DNA of 64,000 bases from an uncultured Roseicyclus sp. (GTDB lineage Bacteria > Pseudomonadota > Alphaproteobacteria > Rhodobacterales > Rhodobacteraceae): positions 405,001-469,000 of the forward strand of contig CANLXA010000004.1 in assembly GCA_947494975.1 (NCBI GenBank), read 5' to 3'. Position 1 is the stretch's first letter. Every line of letters starts with the position of its first letter. Both the position numbers and the translations under genes were made by a program. Shown piece by piece: positions 7,416-16,366 of the stretch. The notes beneath the pieces were generated by a model. That model worked only from the letters and a program-made list of their open reading frames with translations. It was not told the DNA's origin and made no database searches.

Positions 7416-9476
7416 ATGTTGGTCGAACACCCCGACACATCTGCGTTGCTGAAATCCACCTTCGGATTTGACGCCTTCCGCCCCGGTCAGGCGGAGATTG
7501 TGGAGGCCGTGGCCTCGGGCAAGAACGTGCTGGCGATCATGCCGACCGGCGGCGGCAAGTCCCTTTGCTTCCAGCTTCCGGCCCTGTTGCGGGATGGCGT
7601 GACGGTGGTGATCTCCCCGCTCATCGCCCTGATGCGCGATCAGGTGCGGGGGCTGCGCGAAGCGGGGGTGGAGGCGGGCGCGCTGACGTCAGGCAACACG
7701 CCGGAGGAAACCGATGCGGTCTGGGCGGGGCTTGAGGCGGGCACGCTGAAGCTCCTTTACATCGCGCCCGAACGCCTGGCCTCGTCGGGCACCGAACGCA
7801 TGCTGAGCCGCGCGGGCGTGTCGATGATCGCTGTGGACGAGGCCCATTGCGTCAGCCAATGGGGCCACGATTTCCGCCCCGATTACCTGCGTCTGGGTGC
7901 GCTGCGCCGCACGCTCAACGTACCACTGGCCGCTTTCACAGCCACCGCGGATGCCGAAACCCGGGCCGAGATCTGCCACCGCCTGTTCGATGATGAACCA
8001 CCCGAGACGTTCCTGCATGGCTTCGATCGCCCCAACCTGACGCTGGCCTTCGAGGTCAAGAACCAGCCGCGCCAGCAGATCCTCAGCTTCGCCGCCGCGC
8101 GCAAGGGCCAATCGGGCATCGTCTACACAGGCACCCGCGCCAAGACGGAAACGCTCGCCCAGGCCTTGCGGCAGGACGGCCATAATGCCTGCCACTATCA
8201 CGCCGGGATGGACGTCGATGACCGCCGCATTGTCGAGCATCGGTTCAACACCGAGGATGGATTGATCGTCTGCGCCACCGTCGCCTTCGGGATGGGCGTC
8301 GACAAGCCCGATATCCGCTGGGTCGCCCATGCCGATCTGCCCAAGAGCATCGAAGGCTATTATCAGGAAATCGGTCGCGCGGGCCGCGATGGCGCACCCG
8401 CCGACACGCTCACGCTCTATGGCCCCGACGATATCCGCTTCCGCCGTCAGCAGATCGATGAAGGCCTTGCCCCGCCGGAACGGAAATCCGCCGACCATGC
8501 CCGCCTGAACGCGCTCTTGGGTCTGGCCGAGGCGCAGGGCTGCCGCCGCGAGGTTCTGCTAGGCTATTTCGGCGATGATGCCAGCGATTGCGGCAATTGC
8601 GATCTATGTGAAAAGCCGCCCGAATTGTTCGATGCCTCCGTCGCCGTGCAAAAGGCGCTCAGCGTGATCCTGCGAACCGGTGAGTCGTTCGGCGCGGGCC
8701 ATCTGATCGACGTGTTGATCGGCGCGCAAAACGACAAGATCCGCCAGCGCGGCCATGATCGCCTGCCGACCTACGGGATCGGGACGGAATTCGACAAACG
8801 CGGCTGGCAGGCCGTGTTCCGCCAGATGATGGGCCGCGATCTGATCCGCCCCGATCCCGAACGCCACGGCGCCTTCCGGATGACCCCGGCGGCCCGACCG
8901 ATCCTGCGGGGCGAGGCCGGGATCACGCTGCGCAAGGACACCATCACCAAAGCGCCCCGCCGCCCCGCCGTGAAGGCGCTGGTGAGCGAGGAGGACGCGC
9001 CGCTTCTCTCGGCCCTCAAGGCCAAGCGCCGGGCTTTGGCCGAAGAGGCCCGCGTGCCCGCTTACGTGATCTTCACCGACAAGACCCTGATCGAAATGGC
9101 CGAAACCCGGCCCATGACCTTGGACGATATGGCGCGCATTTCGGGCGTCGGCGCGACCAAGCTCGACCGTTACGGCGATGCCTTCCTGACCGTGATCACC
9201 GGCGAGGCGGCGGAGGCCGTCCACCCGATGCGCCGCGCCATTGCCGGGCGCGGGGAGGCGGAGATTTTCGATCGCCTGATGGAGGCGCAGCAGGATCTGA
9301 TGCGCGGCGATGACGGCACCGGAAAATACCTGAGCGTCACCCATTCGACCCTGCGCAAGATCGCGGAGCGCAAGCCCGGCTCGCTGGGGGATATGGCGCG
9401 GATTGCCGGGATGGGCGACCAGAAGGTGGACCGGTTCGGCGAGGCCTTCCTCGAAATCCTGCGCGAGGCTGGATAA
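7416..9476 (+). CDS. recQ: ATP-dependent DNA helicase RecQ
   Basis: This 686-residue superfamily-2 3'-5' helicase acts in recombination and fork repair. MPTGGGKSLCFQ at about residues 42-53 is Walker A. VDEAHCVSQWGHDFRPDY is the DEAH box plus the RecQ aromatic loop. GRAGRDGAPA is motif VI. The RQC zinc-binding Cys residues appear in DCGNCDLCEKPPE. Two HRDC-like modules follow, at about residues 520-595 (FTDKTLIEMAETRPMTLDDM) and 615-686 (VTHSTLRKIAERKPGSLGDM). E. coli RecQ has 609 residues and one HRDC, so the C-terminus is extended. It is followed by yaaA after 50 bp. Confidence 0.96.
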   Translation: MLVEHPDTSALLKSTFGFDAFRPGQAEIVEAVASGKNVLAIMPTGGGKSLCFQLPALLRDGVTVVISPLIALMRDQVRGLREAGVEAGALTSGNTPEETDAVWAGLEAGTLKLLYIAPERLASSGTERMLSRAGVSMIAVDEAHCVSQWGHDFRPDYLRLGALRRTLNVPLAAFTATADAETRAEICHRLFDDEPPETFLHGFDRPNLTLAFEVKNQPRQQILSFAAARKGQSGIVYTGTRAKTETLAQALRQDGHNACHYHAGMDVDDRRIVEHRFNTEDGLIVCATVAFGMGVDKPDIRWVAHADLPKSIEGYYQEIGRAGRDGAPADTLTLYGPDDIRFRRQQIDEGLAPPERKSADHARLNALLGLAEAQGCRREVLLGYFGDDASDCGNCDLCEKPPELFDASVAVQKALSVILRTGESFGAGHLIDVLIGAQNDKIRQRGHDRLPTYGIGTEFDKRGWQAVFRQMMGRDLIRPDPERHGAFRMTPAARPILRGEAGITLRKDTITKAPRRPAVKALVSEEDAPLLSALKAKRRALAEEARVPAYVIFTDKTLIEMAETRPMTLDDMARISGVGATKLDRYGDAFLTVITGEAAEAVHPMRRAIAGRGEAEIFDRLMEAQQDLMRGDDGTGKYLSVTHSTLRKIAERKPGSLGDMARIAGMGDQKVDRFGEAFLEILREAG

Positions 9477-9526
9477 GCCCGCCCGCCCGATTACATCTTG
9501 CCCCGGACTGCCAGAGGAGCCGCCAT

Positions 9527-10303
9527 ATGCTGACCGTGATTTCCCCCGCCAAGCGCCTCGACTGGTCCGCCCGCGATACCGCCACCACCACGCCGGATTT
9601 TCAGGATGATGCCGTGAAGCTTGCCCGCGCGGCCGGGAGGCTCAGCCAGCGGGATCTGGGCAAGCTCATGGATATCAGCCCCGATCTGGCCAAGCTGAAC
9701 GCCGCGCGCTTCAAGGATTTTGAGGTCACACCTGACGATGTCCGCCCCGCCGCCCTGGCCTTCGCGGGCGACACCTATATGGGCCTTGAGGCCGCAACGC
9801 TGGAGGCCGATGCGCTGGCCTATGCGCAGGACCATCTGCGCATCCTGTCGGGGCTCTATGGCCTGCTGCGCCCGCTCGATGCGATCCGCCCCTACCGGCT
9901 TGAAATGGGCAGCCGCCTGAAAACGCGGAAGGGTGCCAATCTCTACAGGTATTGGGGCACGCGGATTTCGGACGCGTTGAACGCGCAGGCGGCGGCGGTT
10001 GGGGCACAGACCCTGATCAACTGCGCCTCCATCGAATACTTCAGCGCCGTCGACACCGACGCCCTCGAACTTCAGATCGTCACGCCGCAGTTTTTCGAGG
10101 ATAAGCCCGGCGGCCCCAGGATCGTCAGCTTCTTCGCCAAAAAGGCGCGTGGCGCGATGGCCCGGTTCGTCATGGAACGCCGCCTGACCGCGCCGGATCA
10201 GATCCTCGATTTCGAAAGCGGCGGCTACGTCCACGTACCGGAGCTGAGCACGCCCGAGAAACCGGCTTTCCTGAGGACCGAGGTCGCGGCGGCGGCTGCC
10301 TGA
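9527..10303 (+). CDS. yaaA: Peroxide stress protein YaaA (UPF0246/DUF328)
   Basis: This 258-residue YaaA family protein begins MLTVISPAKRLDW, the hallmark N-terminus. Other family blocks are LSGLYGLLRPLDAIRPYRLEMG and NCASIEYFSAV, and the length is normal. E. coli YaaA lowers free intracellular iron and protects DNA during H2O2 stress; its fold binds DNA with a helix-hairpin-helix element. The gene lies 50 bp after recQ on the same strand behind its own GGAG. A shared DNA-damage/oxidative role is plausible but is inference from position. Confidence 0.95.
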   Translation: MLTVISPAKRLDWSARDTATTTPDFQDDAVKLARAAGRLSQRDLGKLMDISPDLAKLNAARFKDFEVTPDDVRPAALAFAGDTYMGLEAATLEADALAYAQDHLRILSGLYGLLRPLDAIRPYRLEMGSRLKTRKGANLYRYWGTRISDALNAQAAAVGAQTLINCASIEYFSAVDTDALELQIVTPQFFEDKPGGPRIVSFFAKKARGAMARFVMERRLTAPDQILDFESGGYVHVPELSTPEKPAFLRTEVAAAAA

Positions 10304-10304
10304 C

Positions 10305-10366
10305 CCGACGGCTCTGCCGTCCTTGAGCTTCAGATATCTCAGGGGGAGTCGCCCCCCGAAACAGCG
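10305..10366. repeat. GC-rich intergenic element, 'ggct-ctgcc ... atatctcag' type
   Basis: The 160-bp gap between yaaA and DUF1244 starts with short inverted runs (GACGGCTCTGCCGTC; GGGGGAGTCGCCCCCC) around CAGATATCTCAG. The layout resembles other intergenic patches in this window (29370-29430 and 60742-60830). I read it as a dispersed intergenic/terminator-like element of the kind common in this family. Homology among the copies is only suggestive. Confidence 0.35.
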
Positions 10367-10466
10367 AAAACGTGGTCACCAAAACGTTAACAGTTTTGCG
10401 TTATCGGCGATAAAACAAGGGCTTAACCCGCCTTATCAACCTTGATAGCCCCCGGCACAGGTCGGA

Positions 10467-10763
10467 TCAGTGATCCGGCTTGTTGACCTCGAAGGCCGCC
10501 TTCTGGTCGGCGCTCGCCTCCGTCTGATATTTGGCCTTCCACTCCGAGTACGGCATCCCGTAAACCACCTCCCGCGCGGCCTCCTTGTCGATCTCGACCC
10601 CGCGCGCCGCGGCCTCTTCCTGATACCACCGGCTCAGGCAATTCCGGCAGAACCCGGTCAGGTTCATCATGTCGATATTCTGCACGTCCTTGCGGTCGTC
10701 CAGATGGGCCAGCAGGCGCCGGAAGGCGGCGGCCTCAAGCTCGGTCCGGGTCGGTTCGCTCAT
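10467..10763 (-). CDS. DUF1244 domain-containing protein
   Basis: This 98-residue protein has the signature of DUF1244: AAAFRRLLAHLDDRKDVQNIDMMNLTGFCRNCLSRWY followed by GMPYSEWKAKYQ. The paired Cys in CRNC and the conserved Asp/Asn residues suggest a small helical metal- or ligand-binding protein, but no function is established. The family is common as a single copy in alpha- and gammaproteobacteria. It lies just downstream of the N-formylglutamate amidohydrolase gene on the same strand with a 23-bp gap, so the pair may form one transcript. Confidence 0.9.
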   Translation of the reverse strand: MSEPTRTELEAAAFRRLLAHLDDRKDVQNIDMMNLTGFCRNCLSRWYQEEAAARGVEIDKEAAREVVYGMPYSEWKAKYQTEASADQKAAFEVNKPDH

Positions 10764-10786
10764 CGAAAACTCCCTCCTGATATCTC

Positions 10787-11536
10787 CTACAGCTCGGCAC
10801 TGACCCGCGTCGCGTCAAGCAGCTGCGCCAATCGGCGCCCCCATCCGGCCTGCGCCTCGGGCGTTTCGATCAGGTCGTTGCGGATTTCGATCAACGCATG
10901 CAGCCGCCCGGGCTGCACCCCGTGGCGGTCCATCGCATCGCCCGGCAGGTGGCCGGAATAGGGTTCGTTGTCGCCGACACACAGATCCGGCTCGTCATTC
11001 AGGCGCGCGAGCAGCGGGTAGGCCAACCGGGTGTCCCCGGAATACAGCACCGCCACATCCCAAGGGCGCGGCGGGCGGCCCTGAAAGGCGGGCGTGAAGC
11101 TGTGGATGGCGATGACAATCGGGTTGTCCCGCGCCGCGATCACGTCGGCGACCGCGCGGTGATAGGGCCTGTGATACCGCTTCAGCCGCCGCTCGATCTC
11201 GGCCGCGTCCACCCCGCGATTGGCCGGAATGATCGAGCCGTCATAGATCTGCATCAGAAGCGTCGGATCGTCTTCATCCCGGTTCGGGTCGATCACCAAC
11301 CGCGAGAATTTCGAGAGCACCACCGGCGCGTCCAGCGCCTCCCCCAGGGCCCGCGCCACGCCGTCCGCGCCCACGTCAAAGGCAATGTGGCGGGTCATGT
11401 CGGCCTCCGACACGCCCAGATCGCCGCCGGCCACATCGTCCGGCACGCGGTTGGAGGCGTGATCGCAGGTGATCACCCACCGCGCGCCCCGATCCGCGCC
11501 GATCACCTCGACCGCATCCGATCCCGTGCCTGCCAT
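10787..11536 (-). CDS. N-formylglutamate amidohydrolase family protein
   Basis: This 249-residue member of the FGase family is related to HutG-type enzymes, which split N-formylglutamate into formate and glutamate in histidine degradation. Conserved blocks are WVITCDHASNRVP near the N-terminus, DVGADGVARALGEALDAPVVLSKFSRLVIDPNR and the later VIAIHSFTPAFQG. The track ORF starts at 11698, but ATG 11536 (MAGTGSDAVEV) follows an AGGGG and avoids an unlikely 54-residue leader. No hut genes are nearby, so a role in histidine catabolism is not assured. Confidence 0.88.
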   Translation of the reverse strand: MAGTGSDAVEVIGADRGARWVITCDHASNRVPDDVAGGDLGVSEADMTRHIAFDVGADGVARALGEALDAPVVLSKFSRLVIDPNRDEDDPTLLMQIYDGSIIPANRGVDAAEIERRLKRYHRPYHRAVADVIAARDNPIVIAIHSFTPAFQGRPPRPWDVAVLYSGDTRLAYPLLARLNDEPDLCVGDNEPYSGHLPGDAMDRHGVQPGRLHALIEIRNDLIETPEAQAGWGRRLAQLLDATRVSAEL

Positions 11537-11715
11537 GCCCCTGTCACCTTCACCTGTTTGGTTACGGGTAAATCGCTCCGCGTCCGAATGCCAGTGCAAC
11601 CCCCTGTTGTTTGGCCCGTGTTTTTGCGCCAATACAAAGCCAACGCTCGAAACTGGTAGCGCAAACATCGCCGGATAACCGGGCGAGACAAGGGACAAGA
11701 AGGATAGACCACGCC

Positions 11716-13161
11716 ATGAAACGCGACCGCAACGTCAAGATCGTCGCCACACTCGGACCGGCCTCGAACGATTACGACATGATCCGCGCGCTGCATCAGG
11801 CCGGTGCCGATGTGTTCCGCCTGAACATGTCCCATGGCGATCATTCCGAGATTGCCGCCCGCCACGCGATCATCCGCCAGATCGAAATGGATCTGGGCCG
11901 CCCCATCGCGATCCTCGCCGATCTTCAGGGCCCGAAACTGCGCTGCGGCGTGTTTGCCAATGATGATGGCCATGACCTCGAAAACGGCGCGGCGTTCCGC
12001 TTTGATCTCGATGATGCACCGGGCGATGCGAGCCGGGTTCAGTTGCCGCACAAAGAGATCTTCGATGCGCTGGAAGTCGGCTCGACGCTGTTGGTGAATG
12101 ACGGGAAGATCCGGGTGAAGGTCCTCGAATGCGGGCCGGATTTCGCGAATTGTGAGGTACTGGCCGGCGGACGTATCTCAAACCGCAAGGGTGTGAATGT
12201 GCCCGACGTGGTGCTGCCGCTGGCGGCCCTGTCGGATAAAGACCGTAAGGATCTGGAATTCGTGTGCGAATTGGGCGTCGACTGGCTGGCGCTCAGCTTC
12301 GTGCAGCGCCCCGAAGATGTGCAGGAGGCCCGCGACCTTTCCAAGGGCCGCGCCGCGATCCTGTCGAAGATTGAAAAGCCCGCCGCGGTGAAAAACTTCG
12401 ATGCGATCCTGGAGGCGTCGGACGGCATCATGGTGGCGCGTGGCGATCTGGGCGTGGAACTGCCCGTCCAGAACGTGCCCCCGATCCAGAAACGCCTGGT
12501 GCGCAAGTGCCGCAATGCGGCCAAGCCGGTGATCGTGGCCACCCAGATGCTGGAAAGCATGATCGAGTCGCCGATGCCGACGCGGGCCGAGGTCTCGGAC
12601 GTTGCCGCCGCTATCTACGAGGGCGCCGATGCCGTCATGCTCAGCGCGGAATCCGCAGCGGGCGATTACCCGATCGAAGCGGTCACGACGATGAACAACG
12701 TGGCACTGGAGGTGGAGCGCGACCCCACCTATCGCAACATCATCGAGGCCAGTCGCGGCGGCGACAAGGACACCGTTGCCGACGCCATCGTGTCCGCCGC
12801 CCGCGAGATTGCGGAAACCACGAATATCCGGCTGATCTGCTGCTTCTCGGAATCCGGGTCCACGGCGGCGCTGACCGCGCGGGAGCGGCCCAACGTGCCT
12901 ATCCTCGCGCTCACGTCCCGCCAGGCCACCGCGCGGCGCCTGTGCCTGACCTGGGGCTGCCATTGCGTGAAGGTCGGCAGCGTGGGGCGCTTCAAGGAAG
13001 CCGTGGTCAGCGCGGTTCGCGCCGCCACCGAAGAGGGCCTGGCCGACACGACCGATCTGATCGTTGTGACGGCGGGCGTGCCGTTCGGCCAGTCGGGCTC
13101 GACCAATATTCTGCGAATCGCGCCGTGTGATGAGCGGCTGATCTTCGCCTCCGAACTGTAG
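11716..13161 (+). CDS. pyk: Pyruvate kinase
   Basis: This 481-residue enzyme converts phosphoenolpyruvate and ADP to pyruvate and ATP. MKRDRNVKIVATLGPAS is the expected N-terminus. RLNMSHGDH holds the catalytic Arg region. ILSKIEKPAAVKNFD carries the catalytic Lys, GIMVARGDLGVELP holds the metal-binding acidic residues, and ATQMLESMIESPMPTRAEVSDVA is the family signature. The C-terminal regulatory domain begins at about residue 350. The start was set at ATG 11716, behind an AGGA about 12 nt upstream. The gene stands alone rather than in a glycolytic operon. Confidence 0.96.
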   Translation: MKRDRNVKIVATLGPASNDYDMIRALHQAGADVFRLNMSHGDHSEIAARHAIIRQIEMDLGRPIAILADLQGPKLRCGVFANDDGHDLENGAAFRFDLDDAPGDASRVQLPHKEIFDALEVGSTLLVNDGKIRVKVLECGPDFANCEVLAGGRISNRKGVNVPDVVLPLAALSDKDRKDLEFVCELGVDWLALSFVQRPEDVQEARDLSKGRAAILSKIEKPAAVKNFDAILEASDGIMVARGDLGVELPVQNVPPIQKRLVRKCRNAAKPVIVATQMLESMIESPMPTRAEVSDVAAAIYEGADAVMLSAESAAGDYPIEAVTTMNNVALEVERDPTYRNIIEASRGGDKDTVADAIVSAAREIAETTNIRLICCFSESGSTAALTARERPNVPILALTSRQATARRLCLTWGCHCVKVGSVGRFKEAVVSAVRAATEEGLADTTDLIVVTAGVPFGQSGSTNILRIAPCDERLIFASEL

Positions 13162-13171
13162 CCCGCGGCGC

Positions 13172-13399
13172 GTGCAGATCAGCGCCGATATCCTTCTGGT
13201 GATCGCGACGATCGTGGGCATCTTCTCGGTGTCGTCGATCATCGGCGCCTGGACGATCCGGCGCTGGCCCGGGCTGTCGGTGGCGTCTCTTGCCATTGCG
13301 GTGGGGCTGTTCGTTTACGTCCATCTTGCGGCGGGGGGGCTGGAGCTGCTCGACGTGCCGAATGCCTTCATCTCGGTCGCCGCACGGTTGCTGAACTGA
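13172..13399 (+). CDS. Small two-helix membrane protein, unknown function
   Basis: This 75-residue protein starts at a GTG only 10 nt after the pyruvate kinase stop. It contains two hydrophobic helices, at about residues 7-28 (LLVIATIVGIFSVSSIIGAW) and 36-55 (SVASLAIAVGLFVYVHLAAGG), with Arg-Arg-Trp between them. The short spacing suggests co-transcription with pyk. I do not recognise a named family. Similar small membrane proteins follow pyk in related genomes to my knowledge, but that needs a search. Confidence 0.65.
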   Translation: MQISADILLVIATIVGIFSVSSIIGAWTIRRWPGLSVASLAIAVGLFVYVHLAAGGLELLDVPNAFISVAARLLN

Positions 13400-13412
13400 C
13401 GCGCGGCGACGG

Positions 13413-14003
13413 TCAGAACACGCCCGCCACCAGCCAGGCAAGCACCCCGTAGGGCAACAACCCGATCAGGATGACGACGCCGTCACGTGCCAGCATGCCA
13501 AGCGTCAGGACCGCGACCCCAACGCCGACCACCGATGATGAAAACGGCACGAATTCCAGAAACGGCATGATCAGCCCGGAGATCAGGCAGATCAGCTGCG
13601 GCACGAAGATGAGGGGACGATGAAAGAAGATGCGGAACCGCTGCGCCGTGCGCCGGTCGATCCAGACCGCGACGGGCCGTATCCGGGCAAAAGCCTGCCC
13701 CAGCACATGGCCCTTGATCTGGCGGGATAGGATCCAGTTTGGCAGCCAAAGATGCCTCCGCCGCGCCAGCATCTGCGCGGCGACCAGAGCGATCAGGATA
13801 CCCATCAGCGATGAGAAGAGCGGGATGCCACTCAGCGGCGTGGCGACGGCCATGGCGGGCAGCAGCAGCGCGGGTGTAAAGCTGGCGCGGCCGAAGGATT
13901 GCAGGATCGTGCGGATATCCGTCGTCTCGGCCTGCGCGGCTGCCAGCACACGGTCGATGATTTCGGGCAAACTAGCCGGGGGCACCTGCATCTTGTCGGT
14001 CAT
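13413..14003 (-). CDS. ExoD family membrane protein
   Basis: This 196-residue integral membrane protein of the ExoD family is named after a rhizobial protein affecting exopolysaccharide and alkaline tolerance; its molecular activity is unknown. The N-terminal helix [52 protein letters not shown] and the later [21 protein letters not shown] fit the family. At least four hydrophobic stretches are visible. The track ORF runs on to 14882 through the antisense of rpmI and rplT. The ATG at 14003 (MTDKMQVPP) gives the usual length. Confidence 0.85.
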   Translation of the reverse strand: MTDKMQVPPASLPEIIDRVLAAAQAETTDIRTILQSFGRASFTPALLLPAMAVATPLSGIPLFSSLMGILIALVAAQMLARRRHLWLPNWILSRQIKGHVLGQAFARIRPVAVWIDRRTAQRFRIFFHRPLIFVPQLICLISGLIMPFLEFVPFSSSVVGVGVAVLTLGMLARDGVVILIGLLPYGVLAWLVAGVF

Positions 14004-14106
14004 CGCGTTCGCCCCGGAGGCCGTGCAACGCCATGTTGCCGGTTCAGCGGCGGAGGTAATCGGCCCGGGCGTCCGCATCAAGGCCATGCGGCCCACTCGC
14101 GCCCTC

Positions 14107-14135
14107 TTGCAAGGCCGTGGAAAACCAACTATGCG
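14107..14135 (+). promoter_or_regulatory. Candidate promoter for rpmI-rplT
   Basis: TTGCAA at 14107-14112 and TATGCG at 14130-14135 are separated by 17 bp and lie about 80 bp before the rpmI start. Spacing is ideal for a sigma-70-type promoter, while the -10 match is partial. No terminator-like L20 leader was recognised between it and the gene. Confidence 0.35.
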
Positions 14136-14216
14136 GCACGTCTCGAACGGTGCGTCCGGCCTAAAACGGCATGCCGCTGCGCGCCTGAACCACTCGTAAG
14201 ACTTGAGGAGTTGGAA

Positions 14217-14417
14217 ATGCCGAAGATGAAGACGAAGTCGAGCGCCAAGAAGCGCTTCAAAGTGACGGGCACCGGCAAGGTGCTCGCGGGCCAGGCCGGC
14301 AAGCGGCATGGGATGATCAAGCGGAGCAACAAGTTCCTCCGCAACGCGCGCGGGATGACGGAATTGTCGGCCCCCGACGCGAAGATCGTCAAATCCTTCA
14401 TGCCATACGACCGCTAA
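14217..14417 (+). CDS. rpmI: 50S ribosomal protein L35
   Basis: This 66-residue ribosomal protein starts [22 protein letters not shown], an unmistakable L35 N-terminus, and ends SFMPYDR. It assembles into the large subunit. The start ATG 14217 sits 6 nt behind GAGGAG; the track ORF at 13899 is an out-of-family extension. L20 follows after 12 bp, the universal rpmI-rplT order. infC is not adjacent, which is common in alphaproteobacteria. Confidence 0.98.
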   Translation: MPKMKTKSSAKKRFKVTGTGKVLAGQAGKRHGMIKRSNKFLRNARGMTELSAPDAKIVKSFMPYDR

Positions 14418-14429
14418 GGAGGCCCGGAT

Positions 14430-14789
14430 ATGTCCCGTACCAAAGGTGGAACCGTCACCCATCGCCGCCACAAGAAGGTTCTTGACGCGGCCAAAGGCTT
14501 TTACGGCGCGCGCTCGCGGAATTTCCGCACGGCCACGCAGGCCGTCGACAAGGCCAATCAATACGCCACCCGTGACCGGAAGGCGCGCAAGCGTCAGTTC
14601 CGTGCGCTGTGGATTCAGCGGATCAACGCCGCTGTGCGTGCCCATGACGAAGCGCTGACCTACAGCCGCTTCATCAACGGCCTGGCGAAAGCCGGGATCG
14701 AGGTGGACCGCAAGGTGCTCGCCGATCTGGCCGTGCATGAGCCCGACGCGTTTGGGGCCATCGTCGATCAGGCGAAGGCCGCGCTGTAA
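14430..14789 (+). CDS. rplT: 50S ribosomal protein L20
   Basis: This 119-residue L20 binds 23S rRNA early in large-subunit assembly. The N-terminal [35 protein letters not shown] and the [18 protein letters not shown] block are diagnostic. In enterobacteria L20 represses its own operon by binding mRNA, but I saw no clear mimic of its rRNA site upstream here. A strong terminator follows and separates it from pheS. Confidence 0.98.
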   Translation: MSRTKGGTVTHRRHKKVLDAAKGFYGARSRNFRTATQAVDKANQYATRDRKARKRQFRALWIQRINAAVRAHDEALTYSRFINGLAKAGIEVDRKVLADLAVHEPDAFGAIVDQAKAAL

Positions 14790-14816
14790 TTCAGGCACAT
14801 TGCCGATGAGTTTGAG

Positions 14817-14852
14817 ATGCGCGTCCCTTCGCCGGGGCGCGCATTCTTGTTT
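14817..14852 (+). terminator. Rho-independent terminator after rplT
   Basis: ATGCGCGTCCC (14817-14827) pairs with GGGGCGCGCAT (14834-14844) around a 6-nt loop, giving an 11-bp stem with one G-T pair. It is followed by TTCTTGTTT. It ends the ribosomal-protein transcript or acts as an attenuator-like break before pheS. Confidence 0.8.
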
Positions 14853-14935
14853 GCAGTCCTGCCACCTGCCGCCCGCTTGCATTCAGGGCATCCTGTGGTA
14901 GCTGCTACGAGGTTGATTTTTGAGGGGCTGAGGCC

Positions 14936-16009
14936 ATGGACGGTTTGGAAAATTTGCGCGGCGCGTGGCTGGAACGGATCGGCAGCGCCTCCGATGAAGC
15001 CGCATTGGAAGACATTCGCGTATCTGCCCTTGGCAAGAAGGGGGAGATCAGCCTGAAGATGCGCGAATTGGGCAAGATGACGCCCGAGGAACGCCAGGCT
15101 GCGGGGCCTGCGCTCAACGCCCTGAAGGATGAGGTAAACGCCGCCATCACAGCGAAGAAGGCCGGTCTGGCCGATGCCGCGCTTGATGAACGGCTGAAGG
15201 CCGAATGGCTCGACGTGACCCTGCCCGCGCGCCATCGCCGTCAGGGTACGATCCATCCCGTCAGCCAGGTGACCGAAGAGGTCACCGCGATCTTCGCCGA
15301 TATGGGCTTCTCCGTCGCCGAGGGCCCGCAGATCGAGACGGATTTCTACAATTTCGACGCGCTGAACATCCCCGGTCACCACCCCGCCCGAGCCGAGATG
15401 GACACGTTCTATACCCATAGGCGCGAGGGTGATAACCGCCCGCCCCACGTGCTGCGCACCCACACGTCGCCAGTGCAGATCCGGCATATGGAGCAGCACG
15501 GTGCACCCTGCCGCATCATCGCGCCGGGCCGTGTCTACCGCGCCGATTACGACCAGACCCACACGCCGATGTTCCACCAGGTCGAAGGCCTTGCGCTCGA
15601 CCGCGACATCTCCATGGCGAACCTGAAATGGGTGCTGGAGGAATTCTATTCCGCCTTCTTCGGCGTGCAGGTCAAAACCCGCTTCCGCGCGTCCCACTTC
15701 CCCTTCGTGGAACCGGGCGCCGAGGTCGACATTCAGTGCAGTTTTGAAGGCGGCACGGTGAAGGTCGGCGAGGGCGACGATTGGCTGGAGATCCTTGGCT
15801 CCGGCATGGTGCATCCGAAGGTGCTGGAAGCGGGCAAGATCGACCCGAATGAGTATCAGGGCTTCGCCTTCGGCATGGGCATCGACCGGATCGCGATGCT
15901 GAAATACGGCATCCCCGACCTGCGGGATTTCTTCGCCAGCGATTTACGGTGGCTGCGCCACTACGGGTTTGCCTCGCTGCAAATGCCGAGCGTGCATGCG
16001 GGGGTCTGA
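14936..16009 (+). CDS. pheS: Phenylalanyl-tRNA synthetase alpha subunit
   Basis: This 357-residue catalytic subunit of the alpha2-beta2 enzyme charges tRNA-Phe. An N-terminal coiled coil (residues 1-90) is followed by the [28 protein letters not shown] block. [13 protein letters not shown] and [21 protein letters not shown] form motif 2 and the phenylalanine pocket. [15 protein letters not shown] is motif 3. The length is normal. Unusually, the next gene is not pheT but a DUF2513 gene 3 nt downstream. Confidence 0.98.
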   Translation: MDGLENLRGAWLERIGSASDEAALEDIRVSALGKKGEISLKMRELGKMTPEERQAAGPALNALKDEVNAAITAKKAGLADAALDERLKAEWLDVTLPARHRRQGTIHPVSQVTEEVTAIFADMGFSVAEGPQIETDFYNFDALNIPGHHPARAEMDTFYTHRREGDNRPPHVLRTHTSPVQIRHMEQHGAPCRIIAPGRVYRADYDQTHTPMFHQVEGLALDRDISMANLKWVLEEFYSAFFGVQVKTRFRASHFPFVEPGAEVDIQCSFEGGTVKVGEGDDWLEILGSGMVHPKVLEAGKIDPNEYQGFAFGMGIDRIAMLKYGIPDLRDFFASDLRWLRHYGFASLQMPSVHAGV

Positions 16010-16012
16010 GGC

Positions 16013-16366
16013 ATGAAGCGTGACGATGATTATCTGCGGGAATTGTTGCTCAGCTTCGAAGGCGACGACAAACCATTGGTTTTGGTAAGTCGAGCACTCT
16101 CGCAGAGCGCTGCTGAGCAGAAGAAGAATTATCATATCGAGCTTTTGTGCGATGCCGGATTTATGACGCTTGTCCCACCGTCGGGCTACCGAATGACTAT
16201 GCAAGGGCACGACTACCTCGATGCGATCCGCAGCGAAGGAGTTTGGCAACGCACCAAGCAGGCGGTCGCCGAGACGGGAGGATCTGCAACTCTCGAAATT
16301 CTGAAAGCTCTGGCTACCGGCTTCGTTAAGAAAAAGCTTACTGAGCATACGGGTATAGAACTATGA
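16013..16366 (+). CDS. DUF2513 domain-containing protein inserted between pheS and pheT
   Basis: This is a 117-residue protein. The opening MKRDDDYLRELLLSFE, the middle YHIELLCDAGFMTL, and GYRMTMQGHDYLDAIRSEGVWQRTKQAVAETGG match the DUF2513 pattern (a helix, a winged-helix-like middle and the 'T..GHdFLdaiR...W...K' block). No function is known; the family occurs sporadically, often on mobile or phage-related DNA. By hand count its GC is about 51 percent, while the start of pheT is about 62 percent. The gene begins 3 nt after the pheS stop, and its own stop overlaps the pheT start by ATGA, so it is built into the operon's translation. I see no flanking repeats or integrase. Confidence 0.8.
   Translation: MKRDDDYLRELLLSFEGDDKPLVLVSRALSQSAAEQKKNYHIELLCDAGFMTLVPPSGYRMTMQGHDYLDAIRSEGVWQRTKQAVAETGGSATLEILKALATGFVKKKLTEHTGIEL

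Noticed and set aside
12178-13296. 372-residue minus-strand ORF over pyruvate kinase
   Set aside because: It is antisense to a well-supported gene and has the His/Arg/Gly-rich composition typical of shadow frames.
13413-14882. 489-residue ExoD ORF with a long N-terminal extension
   Set aside because: The extension is antisense to rpmI and rplT. The family start is at 14003.
16013-16366. DUF2513 gene as a prophage remnant
   Set aside because: No integrase, attachment repeats or other phage genes flank it, and both junctions are clean gene-to-gene overlaps or gaps. Foreign origin stays possible, but a prophage is not supported.
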